Assembly (NCBI RefSeq): GCF_964340395.1 | Contig: NC_135553.1 | Coordinates: 28,161,949 to 28,225,948 of the forward strand | DNA from: Glandiceps talaboti | Taxonomy: Eukaryota > Hemichordata > Enteropneusta > Spengelidae | DNA: 64,000 nt | Direction of reading: 5' to 3' | In this document: positions 10,641 to 22,264 of the stretch, piece by piece | Numbering within the stretch: the first letter of the stretch is position 1 | Layout of the letters: every line of letters begins with the position of its first letter | The notes under the pieces: model-generated | What the model was told of the DNA's origin: nothing | Seen by the model: only the letters and a program-made list of their open reading frames with translations | Database searches by the model: none | Position numbers and translations under genes: made by a program

Positions 10641-11807
10641 TGAGTCCAAATAAAATATGCAACCAGTCACAAACTGAGTGGTTGTAAAAGCTTAACATGT
10701 ATGTCAGAAGATCTGTGCTGTCAGATTACAAGGTCTAATTACGATCCCAAATATTGAAGGGCCAGGCCCAACTACATTATATTAAGTCAAGGAGGGCGCT
10801 ACATGTACATACATGAACAAGATGGTGTGCGGGAATGTGAAGAAAATTACAGGCCTTCGCTAGTTTTCTGTTAAACATTACATGTAAAAGCTGGCAACCT
10901 TTAGCAATAATGACAGCATAACACAGAAATAATGATGTACTGTGTGAAATTACGATTTAATACAAATGCCATCAGCTTGAAAATACAACCCCATCTTGTC
11001 CTTTTGAGTTGTGCTGACATTTCAAACATGTATGCTAACAAAGAGTCATCAGCTCTACATACCTTTTGCTATTGAACAAAAGTTCATCTTTCCTTTCTTG
11101 GCAGTGTAAATCATATACATATATGCAAATGTAGTACATAAACTTCAGTTGAATATATAACATGATCATCATGATGGATAAGCGGTTTAACGTTCGGTTA
11201 AGTAAGTCTTTGAGTAATAAGGTCCGGTTTGACACGACATTGACACCCGCGTACCCATGTACCAAAATATCCATCCAAAGTTGCATTCAAGGAAACCGTT
11301 AGTTGCTTCATGATTAAACACAATGCCGCTGGATATAGTTGGGGATGAGTAGCCTTTCATACCTTCCATTTTTTTGGGAATATTGATAAATTATCCATGA
11401 TTTCACAGTTGTGTCACCATCAAGGTTGTGACCTTTTAGTATGCACGCGCTGTGCAGATGCACACGTAAACATCTGAATGTGATACAATGTTACACAGTG
11501 TAACAATATCATGATGCCTGGAATGACCTATATCACGTGTACTCCGGAGGTATGCCGTACATTTCATAATTTCAGGTACATTTTTGCATTTGGATTATTA
11601 TATTATTACATGTTATTGGCTATTCATGAAAGTACAATTTGTAATCAATAAAATAATATTCTTACAGCGTTTTACGGTAGCAGAAGTCATGACACAGGTC
11701 GAGTCAACTTTATGGCATGCCAGCACAATAACATCGCAGTTTCTCAATTGAGATCAAATCAAATCAAAACCATACGATTTTAGAAGAGATTCAAACGACT
11801 TGAAATC
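10641..11807. other. Intron 6, unremarkable stretch
   Basis: No exon, repeat array or transposon end recognised. It contains a short gggccaggccc palindrome near 10760 and open frames of 60-83 codons on minus with no recognisable domain. Confidence 0.5.
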
Positions 11808-12585
11808 TCCATCAAATCATACTTACCAAGTGTGTCAATTGTACCATCAAAGCATACTTACCAACTATGCCATTTGTACCATCAAAGCATACTTACCAAC
11901 TATGCCATTTGTACCATCAAAGCATACTTACCAAGTGTGCCCATTGTACCATCAAATCATACTTACCAAGTGTGCCAGTTGTACCATCAAAGCATACTTA
12001 CCAACTATGCCATTTGTACCATCAAAGCATACTTACCAAGTGTGTCAATTGTACCATAAAAGCATACTTACCAAGTATGTCAATTGTACCATCAAATCAT
12101 ACTTACCAAGTGTGCCCATTGTACCATAAAAGCATACTTACCAAGTATGTCAATTGTACCATAAAAGCATACTTACCAATTGTGTCAATTGTACCATAAA
12201 AGCATACTTACCAAGTATGTCAATTGTACCATAAAAGCATACTTACCAAGTGTGCCCATTGTACCCTCAAAGCATACTTACATAGTGTGTCAATTGTACC
12301 ATAAAAGCATACTTACCAAGTGTGTCAATTGTACCATAAAAGCATACTTACCAATTGTGTCAATTGTACCATAAAAGCATACTTACCAAGTATGTCAATT
12401 GTACCATAAAAGCATACTTACCAAGTATGTCAATTGTACCATCAAATCATACTTACCAATTGTGCCAATTGTACAATGGCACAAAGCATACTGGCACAAA
12501 GCATACTTACCGAGTATATTAATTGTACCATCAAAGCATACTTACCAAGTATGTCACTTCTACCATCAATCATACTTACCAAATC
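11808..12585. repeat. 35-bp minisatellite
   Basis: About 22 units of 35 bp sharing AAGCATACTTACCAA and AATTGTACCAT. Variants differ at a few bases (tgtgtcaatt, tatgccattt, tgtgcccatt). The period is not a multiple of three and the unit lacks stops in all plus frames, which explains the overlapping open frames. Confidence 0.95.
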
Positions 12586-12624
12586 AGGAAAGAAAGTGCC
12601 TTGATTTTCCAACTATTTACCATT

Positions 12625-15600
12625 TTATCACCCCCAACCTAAGATGGCTCTTTATCACCCCCCCCCCCACCTAAGATGGATCTTTATCACCCCACCCCAC
12701 CTAAGATGGCTCTTTATCACCCCACCCCACCTAAGATGGCTCTTTATCACCCCACCCCACCTAAGATGGCTCTTTATCACCCCCCCCACCTAAGAAGGCT
12801 CTTTATCACCCCTCCCTAAGATGGATCTTTATCACCCCTCCCTAAGATGGATCTTTATCACCCCCACCTTAGATGGATCTTTATCACTACCCACCCCACC
12901 CCCCACCTAAGATGGATCTTTATCACTACCCCCCCCACCTAAGATGGATCTTTATCACTACCCCCCCCCCCCCACTTAAGATGGATCTTTATCACCCCTC
13001 CCTTAGATGGATCTTTATCACTACCCCCCCCCCCCCCACTTAAGATGGATCTTTATCACCCCCACCTTAGATGGATCTTTATAACTACCCCCCCCCCACC
13101 TTAGATGGATCTTTATCACCCCCACCTTAGATGGATCTTTATCACTATCCCCCCACCTTAGATGGATCTTTATTACCCCCACCTAAGATGGATCTTTATC
13201 ACTACCCCCCCCCCCCACCTAAGATGGATCTTTATCACTACCCCCCCCCCCCCACTTAAGATGGATCTTTATCACCCCTCCCTTAGATGGATCTTTATCA
13301 CTACCCCCCCCCACTTAAGATGGATCTTTATCACCCCCACCTTAGATGGATCTTTATAACTACCCCCCCCCCCCACCTTAGATGGATCTTTATCACCCCC
13401 ACCTTAGATGGATCTTTATCACTATCCCCCCACCTTAGATGGATCTTTATTACCCCCACCTAAGATGGATCTTTATCACTACCCCCCCCCCCCCACCTTA
13501 GATGGATCTGTATCACTACCCCCCCCCCCACCTTAGATGGATCTTTATCACTACCCCCCCCCCCACGTAAGATGGATCTTTATCACCCCTCCCTAAGATG
13601 GATCTTTATCACCCCTCCCTAAGATGGATCTTTATCACCCCCACCTTAGATGGATCTTTATCACTACCCCCCCACCCCCACCCCACCTTAGATGGATCTT
13701 TATCACCCCTCCCTAAGATGGATCTTTATCACCCCTCCCTAAGATGGATCTTTATCACCCCCACCTTAGATGGATCTTTATCACTACCCCCCACCCCCCA
13801 CCTTAGATGGATCTTTATCACTACCCCCCCCCCCCCCACCTAAGATGGATCTTTATCACCCCCACCTTAGATGGATCTTTATCACTACCCCCCACCCCCC
13901 ACCTTAGATGGATCTTTATCACTACCCCCCACCCCCCACCTTAGATGGATCTTTATCACTACCCCCCCCACCTAAGATGGATCTTTATCACCCCCCACCT
14001 AAGATGGATCTTTATCACCCCCCCCCCCCCCACCTAAGATGGATCTTTATCACCCCCCCACTTAAGATGGATCTTTATTACTCCCACCTTAGATGGATCT
14101 TTATCACTACCCCCCCCCACCTAAGATGGATCTTTATCACCCCCCCCACCTAAGATGGATCTTTATCACCCCCACCTTAGATAGATCTTTATCACTACCC
14201 CCCCCCCCCCACCTAAGATGGATCTTTATCACCCCCACCTTAGATGGATCTTTATCACTACCCCCCCACCCCCCACCTTAGATGGATCTTCATCACTACC
14301 CCCCCCCCACTTAAGATGGATCTTTATCACCCCCACCTAAGATGGATCTTTATCACCCCCCCCCCCCCACTTAAGATGGATCTTTATCACTACCCCCCCC
14401 CCCCCCACCTAAGATGGATCTTTATCACCCCCCCCCCACTTAAGATGGATCTTTATTACCCCCACCTTAGATGGATCTTTATCACTACCCCCCCCCCCAC
14501 CTAAGATGGATCTTTATTACCCCCACCTTAGATGGATCTTTATCACTACCCCCCCCCACCTAAGATGGATCTTTATCACCCCCACCTTAGATGGATCTTT
14601 ATCACTACCCCCCCCCCCCCTTAAGATGGATCTTTATCACCCCCACCTTAGATGGATCTTTATAACCCCCACCTTAGATGGATCTTTATCACCCCCACCT
14701 TAGATGGATCTTTATTACCCCCACCTTAGATGGATCTTTATCACCCCCACCTTAGATGGATCTTTATCACCCCCCCCCCACCTAAGATGGATCTTTATCA
14801 CCCCTCCCTAAGATGGATCTTTATTACCCCCCACGTAAGATGGATCTTTATCACTACCCCCACCCCCCCCCCCTTAGATGGATCTTTATCACCCCCACCT
14901 TAGATGGATCTTTATCACCTCCCCCCCCCCACCTTAGATGGATCTTTATCACCCCCCCCCCCCCACCTAAGATGGATCTTTATCACCCCCCCCCCACCTT
15001 AGATGGATCTTTATCACCCCTCCCTAAGATGGATCTTTATCACTAACCCCCCCCCCCCCCACTTAAGATGGATCTTTATTACCCCCACCTTAGATGGATC
15101 TTTATCACTACCCCCCCCCCCCCCCACCTAAGATGGATCTTTATCACCCCCACCTTAGATGGATGTTTATAACCCCCACCTTAGATGGACCTTTATTACC
15201 CCCACCTTAGATGGATCTTTATCACCCCCACCTTAGATGGATCTTTATCACCCCCCCCACCTAAGATGGATCTTTATCACCCCTCCCTAAGATGGATCTT
15301 TATTACCCCCCACGTAAGATGGATCTTTATCACTACCCCCCCCCCCCCCCTTAGATGGATCTTTATCACCCCCACCTTAGATGGATCTTTATCACCCCCC
15401 CCCACCTTAGATGGATCTTTATCACCCCCCCCCCACCTAAGATGGATCTTTATCACCCCCCACCTTAGATGGATCTTTATCACCCCTCCCTAAGATGGAT
15501 CTTTATCACTACCCCCCCCCCCCCACTTAAGATGGATCTTTATTACCCCCACCTTAGATGGATCTTTATTACCCCCCACTGAAGATGGATCTTTATCACT

Positions 15601-15714
15601 ACCCCCCCCCCCCCCCCACTTAAGATGGATCTTTATTACCCCCACCTAAGATGGATCTTTATTACCCCCACGTAAGATGGATCTTTATCACTACCCCCCA
15701 CTTAAGATAGATCT
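12625..15714. repeat. C-rich minisatellite, about 3.1 kb
   Basis: About 100 units built on AAGATGGATCTTTATCAC (or TTAGATGGATC...) joined by C runs of 4 to about 18, sometimes with 'tacc' before the run. The first few units carry GGCTC instead of GGATC, marking an edge subfamily. Strong strand asymmetry: C tracts on plus, G tracts on minus. Confidence 0.95.
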
Positions 15715-15849
15715 TTCCTTGCTTCCCATGTGTCAACAAGCGTCTTTGAAATGGAAATTTTGAGACATCTTAATATTTATCCAGAATTTATTTGAACTAT
15801 ATCTGAGGTTTCTAAGTGTCTTAAGTTTTCCCTTATGTAACTTTTTCAG

Positions 15850-15972
15850 TGTTGAATCAATGCCAACCTAACCCATGTCAGAATGGTGGTATATGCCAGT
15901 CAGTGCCAGGTTCCTGTATTGATTACACCTGTACATGTCCTGGTTGCTATACAGGTGACAATTGTCAAACAC
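15850..15972 (+). CDS. EGF-like exon 7 (8 Cys)
   Basis: Acceptor aactttttcag, donor gtgagt. 41 codons, standard spacing and close to the array consensus: C-Q-P-N-P-C, C-Q-N-G-G-I-C, C-P-G-C, C-Y-T-G-D-N-C. It follows the largest intron of the first half (about 5.96 kb) and lies 136 bp downstream of the C-rich array. Confidence 0.94.
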
Positions 15973-16217
15973 GTGAGTAACATTCAAATCAAAAGTATTG
16001 ATTATATTAAGTGTCTGTTTTAGCCACCATCCATAACTTATCCTACCCTCTTTCCAAATTCATTGATTACAGGGAACTGCTCAATTATATTGGTTGTACA
16101 ATGTCTCAAAAGATTCTGATCATCTTTGTGGTAACATTATTATTCATTTCTGAAAAGGGATAATCGTAGAGTTATTTTGGATATATTTTCTAATATATAA
16201 CCTTTGTCTTGTTTCAG

Positions 16218-16340
16218 TCTTGGATCCATGTTCTTCTGGCCCATGTAGAAATGGGGGTTTCTGTCAACGTGTTGGACAGTCCTGTACTGAATTCCAATGT
16301 ACTTGCCAGAACTGTTTCACCGATTCTACTTGTGCAACAA
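16218..16340 (+). CDS. EGF-like exon 8 (8 Cys)
   Basis: Acceptor tcttgtttcag, donor gtaagt. 41 codons, standard spacing. C-S-S-G-P-C fits the O-glucose consensus. C-F-T-D-S-T-C lacks the usual Gly, as in exon 1; C-Q-R-V-G-Q-S-C also resembles exon 1, so the two may be close paralogues. The preceding intron (245 bp) is plain. Confidence 0.93.
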
Positions 16341-16706
16341 GTAAGTACTAGTCATGCATACTATGGAAAATAGTTCTAATATATAATATACTGAGCAAAA
16401 GCAAATCATTGAAATTTGAACAGAGATTCCTTGGAGGGTCAGTTGACAGCGTGAGACCTATTCCAGGGAGATATGATATGCTGTATAAAGACAATAACGC
16501 CAAGAGATGACACAATTAAGACATAGTATACCATTATAGTAGGGGTAGAGATTACACAAACAGGGATCATAACATACATAGTATGCCATTAATATATATA
16601 GTAGGGAAAGAGATTGCATGTACAGGCATCATAACAGATGACCACCCGGTTTTGCCACTAGATGCCACTATTGATGTAGACATGTCTCACTTTTGTTGAT
16701 GTTCAG
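16341..16706. repeat. Intron 8 with a diverged tandem duplication
   Basis: 366 bp. Segments of about 65-70 bp at roughly 16503-16570 and 16571-16634 share 'acatagtat.ccatta', 'agtaggg', 'agagatt' and 'catcataac'. Nothing coding. Confidence 0.6.
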
Positions 16707-16829
16707 GATTGAATCCATGTACGCCAAATCCCTGCCAGAATGAAGGTTTCTGCTCACCACAACCAGGATCCTGTACTGAGTACCAATGTTTCTGTCCAAG
16801 TTGTTATACTGGAGAAAACTGCGAAACAT
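16707..16829 (+). CDS. EGF-like exon 9 (8 Cys)
   Basis: Acceptor gttgatgttcag, donor gtgagt. 41 codons, standard spacing with C-Q-N-E-G-F-C and C-S-P-Q-P-G-S-C. It starts with GA, which would form TGA after a T-ending exon; exon 8 ends in A, giving AGA (Arg). Confidence 0.93.
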
Positions 16830-17413
16830 GTGAGTTGGTCATCACCAGAATTTTTCATCTGATGTGAGCAGTTATGGAGACACAGGAAAAAAGCCATGTG
16901 CAGCAAACTACAACTTACAGCAAATTGATTTAAAAAAAAAAAAAATCTTTGCATCAAAATATTACAATCAAATGGATGAAAATTAAGTTATTGTATGGAG
17001 TTTTGAACACACAACTTCCAAATAACTGTATATACTACTGTCAGTGTATTTCAGCTCTAAAATCATTGACAAGCTTAATTATCAGGTGAATTGTTTTTCC
17101 ATCAAAATACAAATGGAATAACTTTCACGTAATGGATTTAGTAAATCATGTGTAACTAAGATAAATAAGTTATAACAGTGATGTAGCTATTAGTGCCTCA
17201 GGTCTTATCTGCCAAAATAAAGTAGAGACAGAGTCTGAAAAATAAGTTTTCTGCAGAAATGAGCATCAAATCAATATGTTCTCAGTTGTTTATTAGTAAC
17301 GGTGACTGCTCCATTCATGTGACCCAAAATCTGTACATATTTGACAAATTTACAAAAAATGTACATCACCACAATCATATCAAATGATCACGTTCCAACG
17401 GTTCCTTCCACAG
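16830..17413. other. Intron 9, no gene seen
   Basis: 584 bp, AT-rich, with an A13 run near 16931. No repeat or mobile element recognised. Confidence 0.6.
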
Positions 17414-17536
17414 TAATCAACGCGTGTGACAACAGTCCATGTCAGAATGGTGGTACCTGTGCTAGTGTACCAGGTTCATGTGTACAAACTACATGTACCT
17501 GTCCTGAATGTTACATTGGAAATTTCTGTGATATCT
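17414..17536 (+). CDS. EGF-like exon 10 (8 Cys)
   Basis: Acceptor ccttccacag, donor gtaagt. 41 codons, standard spacing. C-Q-N-G-G-T-C fits the O-fucose consensus. The usual aromatic before C5 is replaced by Thr (C-V-Q-T-T-C). The last loop is C-Y-I-G-N-F-C. It ends in T, so skipping exon 11 would create TGA with exon 12. Confidence 0.93.
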
Positions 17537-17659
17537 GTAAGTGGTATGATTGTTTATTTATTGTACGTATGTAAGAATTTGTCATCGTACTATCTGTGAT
17601 TTATAGTGTAAAGAAGCTATGGCAGATACTCAAAGTAAAAGCTATTATTTGGACATGTT

Positions 17660-18108
17660 GACATAACCAGTGGATGTTGACAATCACTCATACCAAGAAG
17701 TTTGAACACATTTCTACAGTTCTTATCAGCCTGCATTGGTTACCAGTTCATTTCAGGATTGATTACACAATTTTACTGTTGACATATAAAGCCCTTCATG
17801 GCTTAACTCCAGAGTACATTTGTGATCTTCTCAAGTCTTACACCAAGTCGCACTCTACGTTCTACAAACAAGAATCTGCTTACAACAACAAATTACAGAC
17901 AAATCACCTATTGAGGTTACTCATTCTCAAATGTTGTCTCCCCCCCCCCCCACCCCACCCCACCTTTGGAACTCTTTGCCACTTGACATTTGCCAAGCTT
18001 CAAACCTGGATTGTTTCAAAACTAAACTGAAAACGTATTTTGATCACCAAAGCATACAGTGTGCTTTAGCCAATCAATGCTATGTACGACGGGACAGAGT
18101 ATTAGGTA
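17660..18108 (+). mobile_element. LINE 3' fragment (CR1/L2-like)
   Basis: Translation from about 17690 gives S-L-H-W-L-P-V-H-F-R-I-D-Y...Y-K-A-L-H-G-L-T-P-E-Y, the same signature as at 5.7 kb but clearly a different copy. A C run of about 12 at 17940 disrupts the frame before 'W-N-S-L-P-L-D-I'. The DNA element at 18112 is inserted immediately downstream. Confidence 0.8.
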
Positions 18109-18111
18109 TTA

Positions 18112-19929
18112 GGGTACCTCAAACATTGAAACTGAGACCATGAACTGAGAGTCTCAGTTTGGCAAAAACAGCCATCTGAGACCAGTCTCAGAAGGCAAAA
18201 AATGGCCATCTGAGATCAGTCTCATTTTGTAAGTCCCAGATGGCAAAAAAACAAAACGTCTACCTGAGAATAGTCTCAGTTAACATGATCAGAGACTATA
18301 CTATTGAGACCATGTTGTGAACACTGAAGACTTTACCAAAGATTTTAAATGCCATAAACATTACTAGTTAGCATAGATGTATCCCTAATACATCCATGCT
18401 AGTAGCAAAATGAAGTTACTATAATAGTACACAACACAAAGCACAGACTGCTATAACTACACAAAAGAAACAGTTGACACCATACACTCACTGTTGTAGT
18501 TTTCGGACAGTGTCATGTTATTCGACGATTACTCTGAGAGAAACACTGCAAAAATGTAATACCCATCATTGCTGCTTAGACATTTTCCTAATAGGGTCTT
18601 TTCCAACAGGGTTTATAGTCAGAACTAACTTTGTGGATGACGTAGTCTCCTAATTTATAACCCTACATCGATGAATTACTAATCGGATGACAGTATTAGT
18701 AATCGGACACGAACTTCAATGCCGATTTATGTATTTGTCACGTAAATTATGAATTTCGCCACAGTGACTCCATCTGATTTAAATATTGGGCTAAAACATT
18801 GGTATTGTGGTATTTTAATCACCATTACACAAAAGGTGATTGTTTTTGCAAAGGAATTATCATGAACACTGTCCTACTACCGAATTCGACCCCAGGATTT
18901 GATCACAGTTCATGACGCCGCTTGGTAGTCTATGTCATTGGCGCACAAACTGGGTACTGTCCAATATCTGAGACACTTCTCTGCTTAAGATACGTCCCAA
19001 ATTTTCATTTAAAAAACACCCAGATTTCATGGAAAATGTCATCTAGTTTGAACTGAGCACTGGGAGAAAACTATTAATGAGATATTTGTAGATTTAAATA
19101 AGAGCGAAAAACTGATACCACACAATTAGTGTTGAAGCAAAGCTTTAGTATCGCCTCAGTGATCTTTCATATGAATGCTTGAGCATGACAATTTGACAGT
19201 CCCAAAGAAAACAGCGAGGATCACGGGACGAGTCGATATATGTCCGAAAACAGAGTTTGTCCAAAAACTGTGACAGTGAGTGTATACACAGAATAATAAA
19301 AGATATGTATGGAAGGTAACACTGGTTATAGATCTATATTTACTAGATGATATAATTAGCGGATAGTTTATAAAGTTTTAGAATGATATTTAAATGAGGT
19401 AATTAGCATATATATCCTTGTAAAACTTTTTTTCACTAGAGACGGTTTGTCTAATTAGTGGATAGTTTATAAAGTTTATCAAGTTTAGAACGATATTTAG
19501 ATGCAACAAGTAGTGGATATTTTATAAAGTTTTAACAGTTTAGAATGATATTTAGATGGGATAATTAGTGGATATATCCATGTAAAACATTTTTCACTAG
19601 GGACGGCCCGTCTAATTAGCACATAGTTTATGATATTTAGATCTTTAGACCATCAGAACCATGTCTAAACTTCTAGCTAAATTTCTAAATTTAGAAAGTA
19701 TAGATTTAGATTTAGACACTTCTAATTTAGCCTTCTAAACTTCTAGCTAAATTTTTAGATTTGTAAAGTTTAGATTTAGATTTAGACACTTCTAATTTAG
19801 CTTTCTAAACTTCTAGCTAAATTTTCTAACCTGGCTAAAACACAATTCCACACCTTAATGTCTCAGATGGCTATTTTTTGTAAACTGAGACTCTCAGTTC
19901 ATGGTCTCAGTTTAACAGTTTAGGTACCC
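18112..19929. mobile_element. PIF/Harbinger-like non-autonomous transposon
   Basis: The ends are inverted repeats of about 70 bp: 18112 opens GGGTACCTCAAAC and 19929 inverted opens GGGTACCTAAAC, both followed by ACTGAGACCATGAACTGAGA and the 'gccatctgagac' motif. TTA is duplicated at 18109-18111 and 19930-19932. Three-base TWA duplications are the mark of the PIF/Harbinger superfamily. Subterminal copies of 'catctgaga/tctcag' lie at 18170-18280, and internal AT-rich repeats ('gtggatagtttataaagttt', 'ttctagctaaatt') at 19340-19830. No transposase frame is present. Confidence 0.82.
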
Positions 19930-19932
19930 TTA

Positions 19933-20332
19933 CAAGAATATGCAGAACCTTGCTCTGGAAATCAGCACTAGAGAATTTTGAGGGATTGATTGAATAAGAG
20001 AAGCATCTTTGCATGACAAGTTTTAGAAAATGATGACACATTCAATCTCAAGAATGGTTTAGTCTATGGGAAGACCATGCAGTATTTCAGTTATGAAGAA
20101 CTCCATGATCTTCCAGTTGTAACATTCAAACATTCAACTTCATCTAGAACATTGATCTTTCCATCTCTCCTGGTTGACATCTACATCAGAATAACTCAAC
20201 TTCCTAAATAACATCTGACCTCTAGATGGCAGTATGACCATGGAAATTTTTGATCAAATTACCATTGATAGAATTCAAATTAATATCAGGAATGCATCTT
20301 TTACACACTTTTTTTTTACCATCATCACACAG
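19933..20332. other. Intron 10, downstream part
   Basis: 400 bp between the transposon and exon 11. It may include the rest of the LINE 3' region. No exon or repeat recognised; T9 just before the exon 11 acceptor region. Confidence 0.5.
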
Positions 20333-20449
20333 TACAAGACCCATGTCAATTTGATCCATGTGGTAATGGTGGAACCTGTGTGCAGACATCTTGTACTGAA
20401 TACCAATGTCAGTGTACACCCTGTTACCAAGGAAACAACTGCTATGAGC
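20333..20449 (+). CDS. EGF-like exon 11 (8 Cys, short C3-C4 loop)
   Basis: Acceptor atcacacag, donor gtaagt. 39 codons. C3-C4 is four residues (C-V-Q-T-S-C), like exon 4. C-G-N-G-G-T-C fits the O-fucose consensus. Unusual C-terminal residues C-Y-E instead of C-[DE]-T. Gln replaces the usual Leu/Ile at the start (Q-D-P-C). Confidence 0.93.
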
Positions 20450-20604
20450 GTAAGTTTCTGATCAGAAATTGAGACACAATGCATGCTGATTGCATCATGT
20501 CAGTAAATAGGTTTTAGAGATTAGTCAAATGCAAAGGCTGACCTTTTTAAACATTGTTGCATGTTTAAATTACAATAATTTGTTTGTGATATCTTTTCCT
20601 GTAG

Positions 20605-20733
20605 GAATTAGCCAATGTTTCCCCAATCCATGCAGAAACAATGCTGTTTGTCAACCATCTTCAGATTTCACCAACTGTGTAGACTTTACATGTATATGTT
20701 CTGGATGTTATTCTGGGGAGCTCTGTGATACAT
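20605..20733 (+). CDS. EGF-like exon 12 (8 Cys, long C3-C4 loop)
   Basis: Acceptor ttttcctgtag, donor gtaagt. 43 codons. C3-C4 is extended to eight residues (C-Q-P-S-S-D-F-T-N-C); other spacings are standard. C-R-N-N-A-V-C lacks the G-G pair. It starts with GA; exon 11 ends in C, giving CGA (Arg). Confidence 0.93.
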
Positions 20734-21228
20734 GTAAGTGTCTCATGGCAAGTTTTCTGTACAAGTCACTCTAACTTGTACAGATTATTTGAATACATAG
20801 ATTGTAGTTTGAACACCACAGTGACTGTTTCATGAATGTATTCTATGACATTAGGATTTGAAAAATTTTAATACAATGAAATATAAACCAAGCTTATTCC
20901 TTATCAATATGCAAATCAAAACAAACTAATCAATGACATGTACTTGAATGTATGTGATAAATATATTGATTTATGTTATATATATTTACATGATTGTATA
21001 TTTGTATACTAATTTATGTGTATTTGTATACTAAATAAATGTGTATTTTCATTATTTTGTGAAAATTAGATCTGTGATTATTAACTTGTTTATCACCAAA
21101 CTGTAGATTTGTCATCTAAGCCACTAGGTGACCATACAGAAAATATAAACTATTAATTAAGACAAAGTTAGTTCTAGTTCTAGCCAAGGTTTTCATGTGT
21201 ATTAATTGTAAAGTTGTCCCTTCCTCAG
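20734..21228. other. Intron 12, AT-rich
   Basis: 495 bp. A short internal repeat 'tttgtatactaa.t.aatgtgtatt' occurs near 21001-21045. No gene or element. Confidence 0.6.
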
Positions 21229-21348
21229 TGATTGATCCTTGTACACCCAATCCATGTAGACAAGGTCGTTGTCAACCAGTGCCAGGCTCATGTATGGAGT
21301 ACTCATGTGACTGTAATAATTGCTTTACTGGTGACAATTGTAATACAC
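21229..21348 (+). CDS. EGF-like exon 13 (8 Cys)
   Basis: Acceptor cttcctcag, donor gtaagt. 40 codons. C2-C3 is one residue shorter than usual (C-R-Q-G-R-C), a feature shared only with exon 18. C4-C8 is standard with C-D-C-N-N-C. Met follows C4. Confidence 0.93.
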
Positions 21349-21458
21349 GTAAGTTAAAGTAGTTGATATTAATCAATTTTTGCTTTCTCTCTAGTTTTAT
21401 TGTTATGGGAAGGGTATAGAGTGAAAGCATTAAGACTGCACCTATCAGTGACTTTATT

Positions 21459-22264
21459 AGTCCCCGCGGACGAAGTCCGGAACGGGGACTTATGGATTGG
21501 GTTCCGTCTGTCCGTCCGTGCGTCCGTGTGTCCGTGCGTCCGTCCGTCCGTCCGTCCGCAGCCGTTTCTTGGAGATGCCTGTACCGATTTTTTTCAAACT
21601 TGGTACAGGGGCAACATGCTATGGCATACATATGCACGTCAATTTGTTTTATGATACGATCCAATATGGCCGCCTAGCAGCCATTTTGTTTGCGAATTTT
21701 CCCTGTCTAAAGCCATAACTCAGACATGCTCACACAGATCTCATTCAGAGTTGGTATTAGGACAGTGTTCTATGGCATATATGTGCATATTCATTGTTGT
21801 CATGATACGATCCAATATGGCCGCCTGGCAGCCATTTTGTTTGTGAATTTTCATGTCCAAAGCCATAACTTAGACATGCTTGAACAGATCTCATTCAAAG
21901 TTGGTATTAGGACAGTGTTCTATGACATACATGTGCGTATCCATTTTCATTGTGATACGATCCAATATGGCTGCCTGGCAGCCATTTTGTTTGCAAATTT
22001 TCCATGTTCAAAGCCATAACTCAGACATGCTTGAACAGATCTCATTCGAAGTTGGTATTAGGACAGTGTTCTATGACATACATGTGCATATCCATTTTCG
22101 TCATGATACGATCCAATATGGCTGCCTGGCAGCCATTTTGTTTGTGAATTTTCCATGTCCAAAGCCATAACTCAGACATGCTTGAACAGATCTCATTCAG
22201 AGTTGGTATTAGGACAGTGTTCTATGACATACATTTGCATATCCATTTTCATATTGATATGATC
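21459..22264. mobile_element. Interspersed element: GC-rich hairpin plus 151-bp tandem units
   Basis: AGTCCCCG (21459-21466) pairs with CGGGGACT (21483-21490), and an inner CGGAC/GTCCG stem encloses a GAA loop. A (TCCG)n/(GTCCGTGC) tract follows at 21506-21558. Then come about five units of roughly 151 bp, each with 'gttggtattaggacagtgtt', 'gatacgatccaatatgg' and 'gcagccattttgttt' (phase points 21737, 21887, 22038, 22189). The open plus frames of 73-97 codons are by-products of these units. The class is unknown to me. Confidence 0.7.

Noticed and set aside
10287-10643. 118-codon plus frame as a gene
   Set aside because: It sits in the second copy of a diverged AT-rich duplication and is disrupted in the first copy; no splice sites or domain.
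11800-15493. Runs of 60-110 codon plus frames
   Set aside because: Produced by 35-bp and C-rich arrays; the same unit is read in all three frames.
21459-21490. Hammerhead ribozyme (GACGAA-like core beside the hairpin)
   Set aside because: The CUGAUGA and GAAAC core elements are not both present; only a plain two-step hairpin is supported.
21272-21664. 130-codon minus frame overlapping exon 13
   Set aside because: It crosses exon 13 and the TCCG tract in antisense; the Arg/Thr/Asp-rich part is the tract read backwards.
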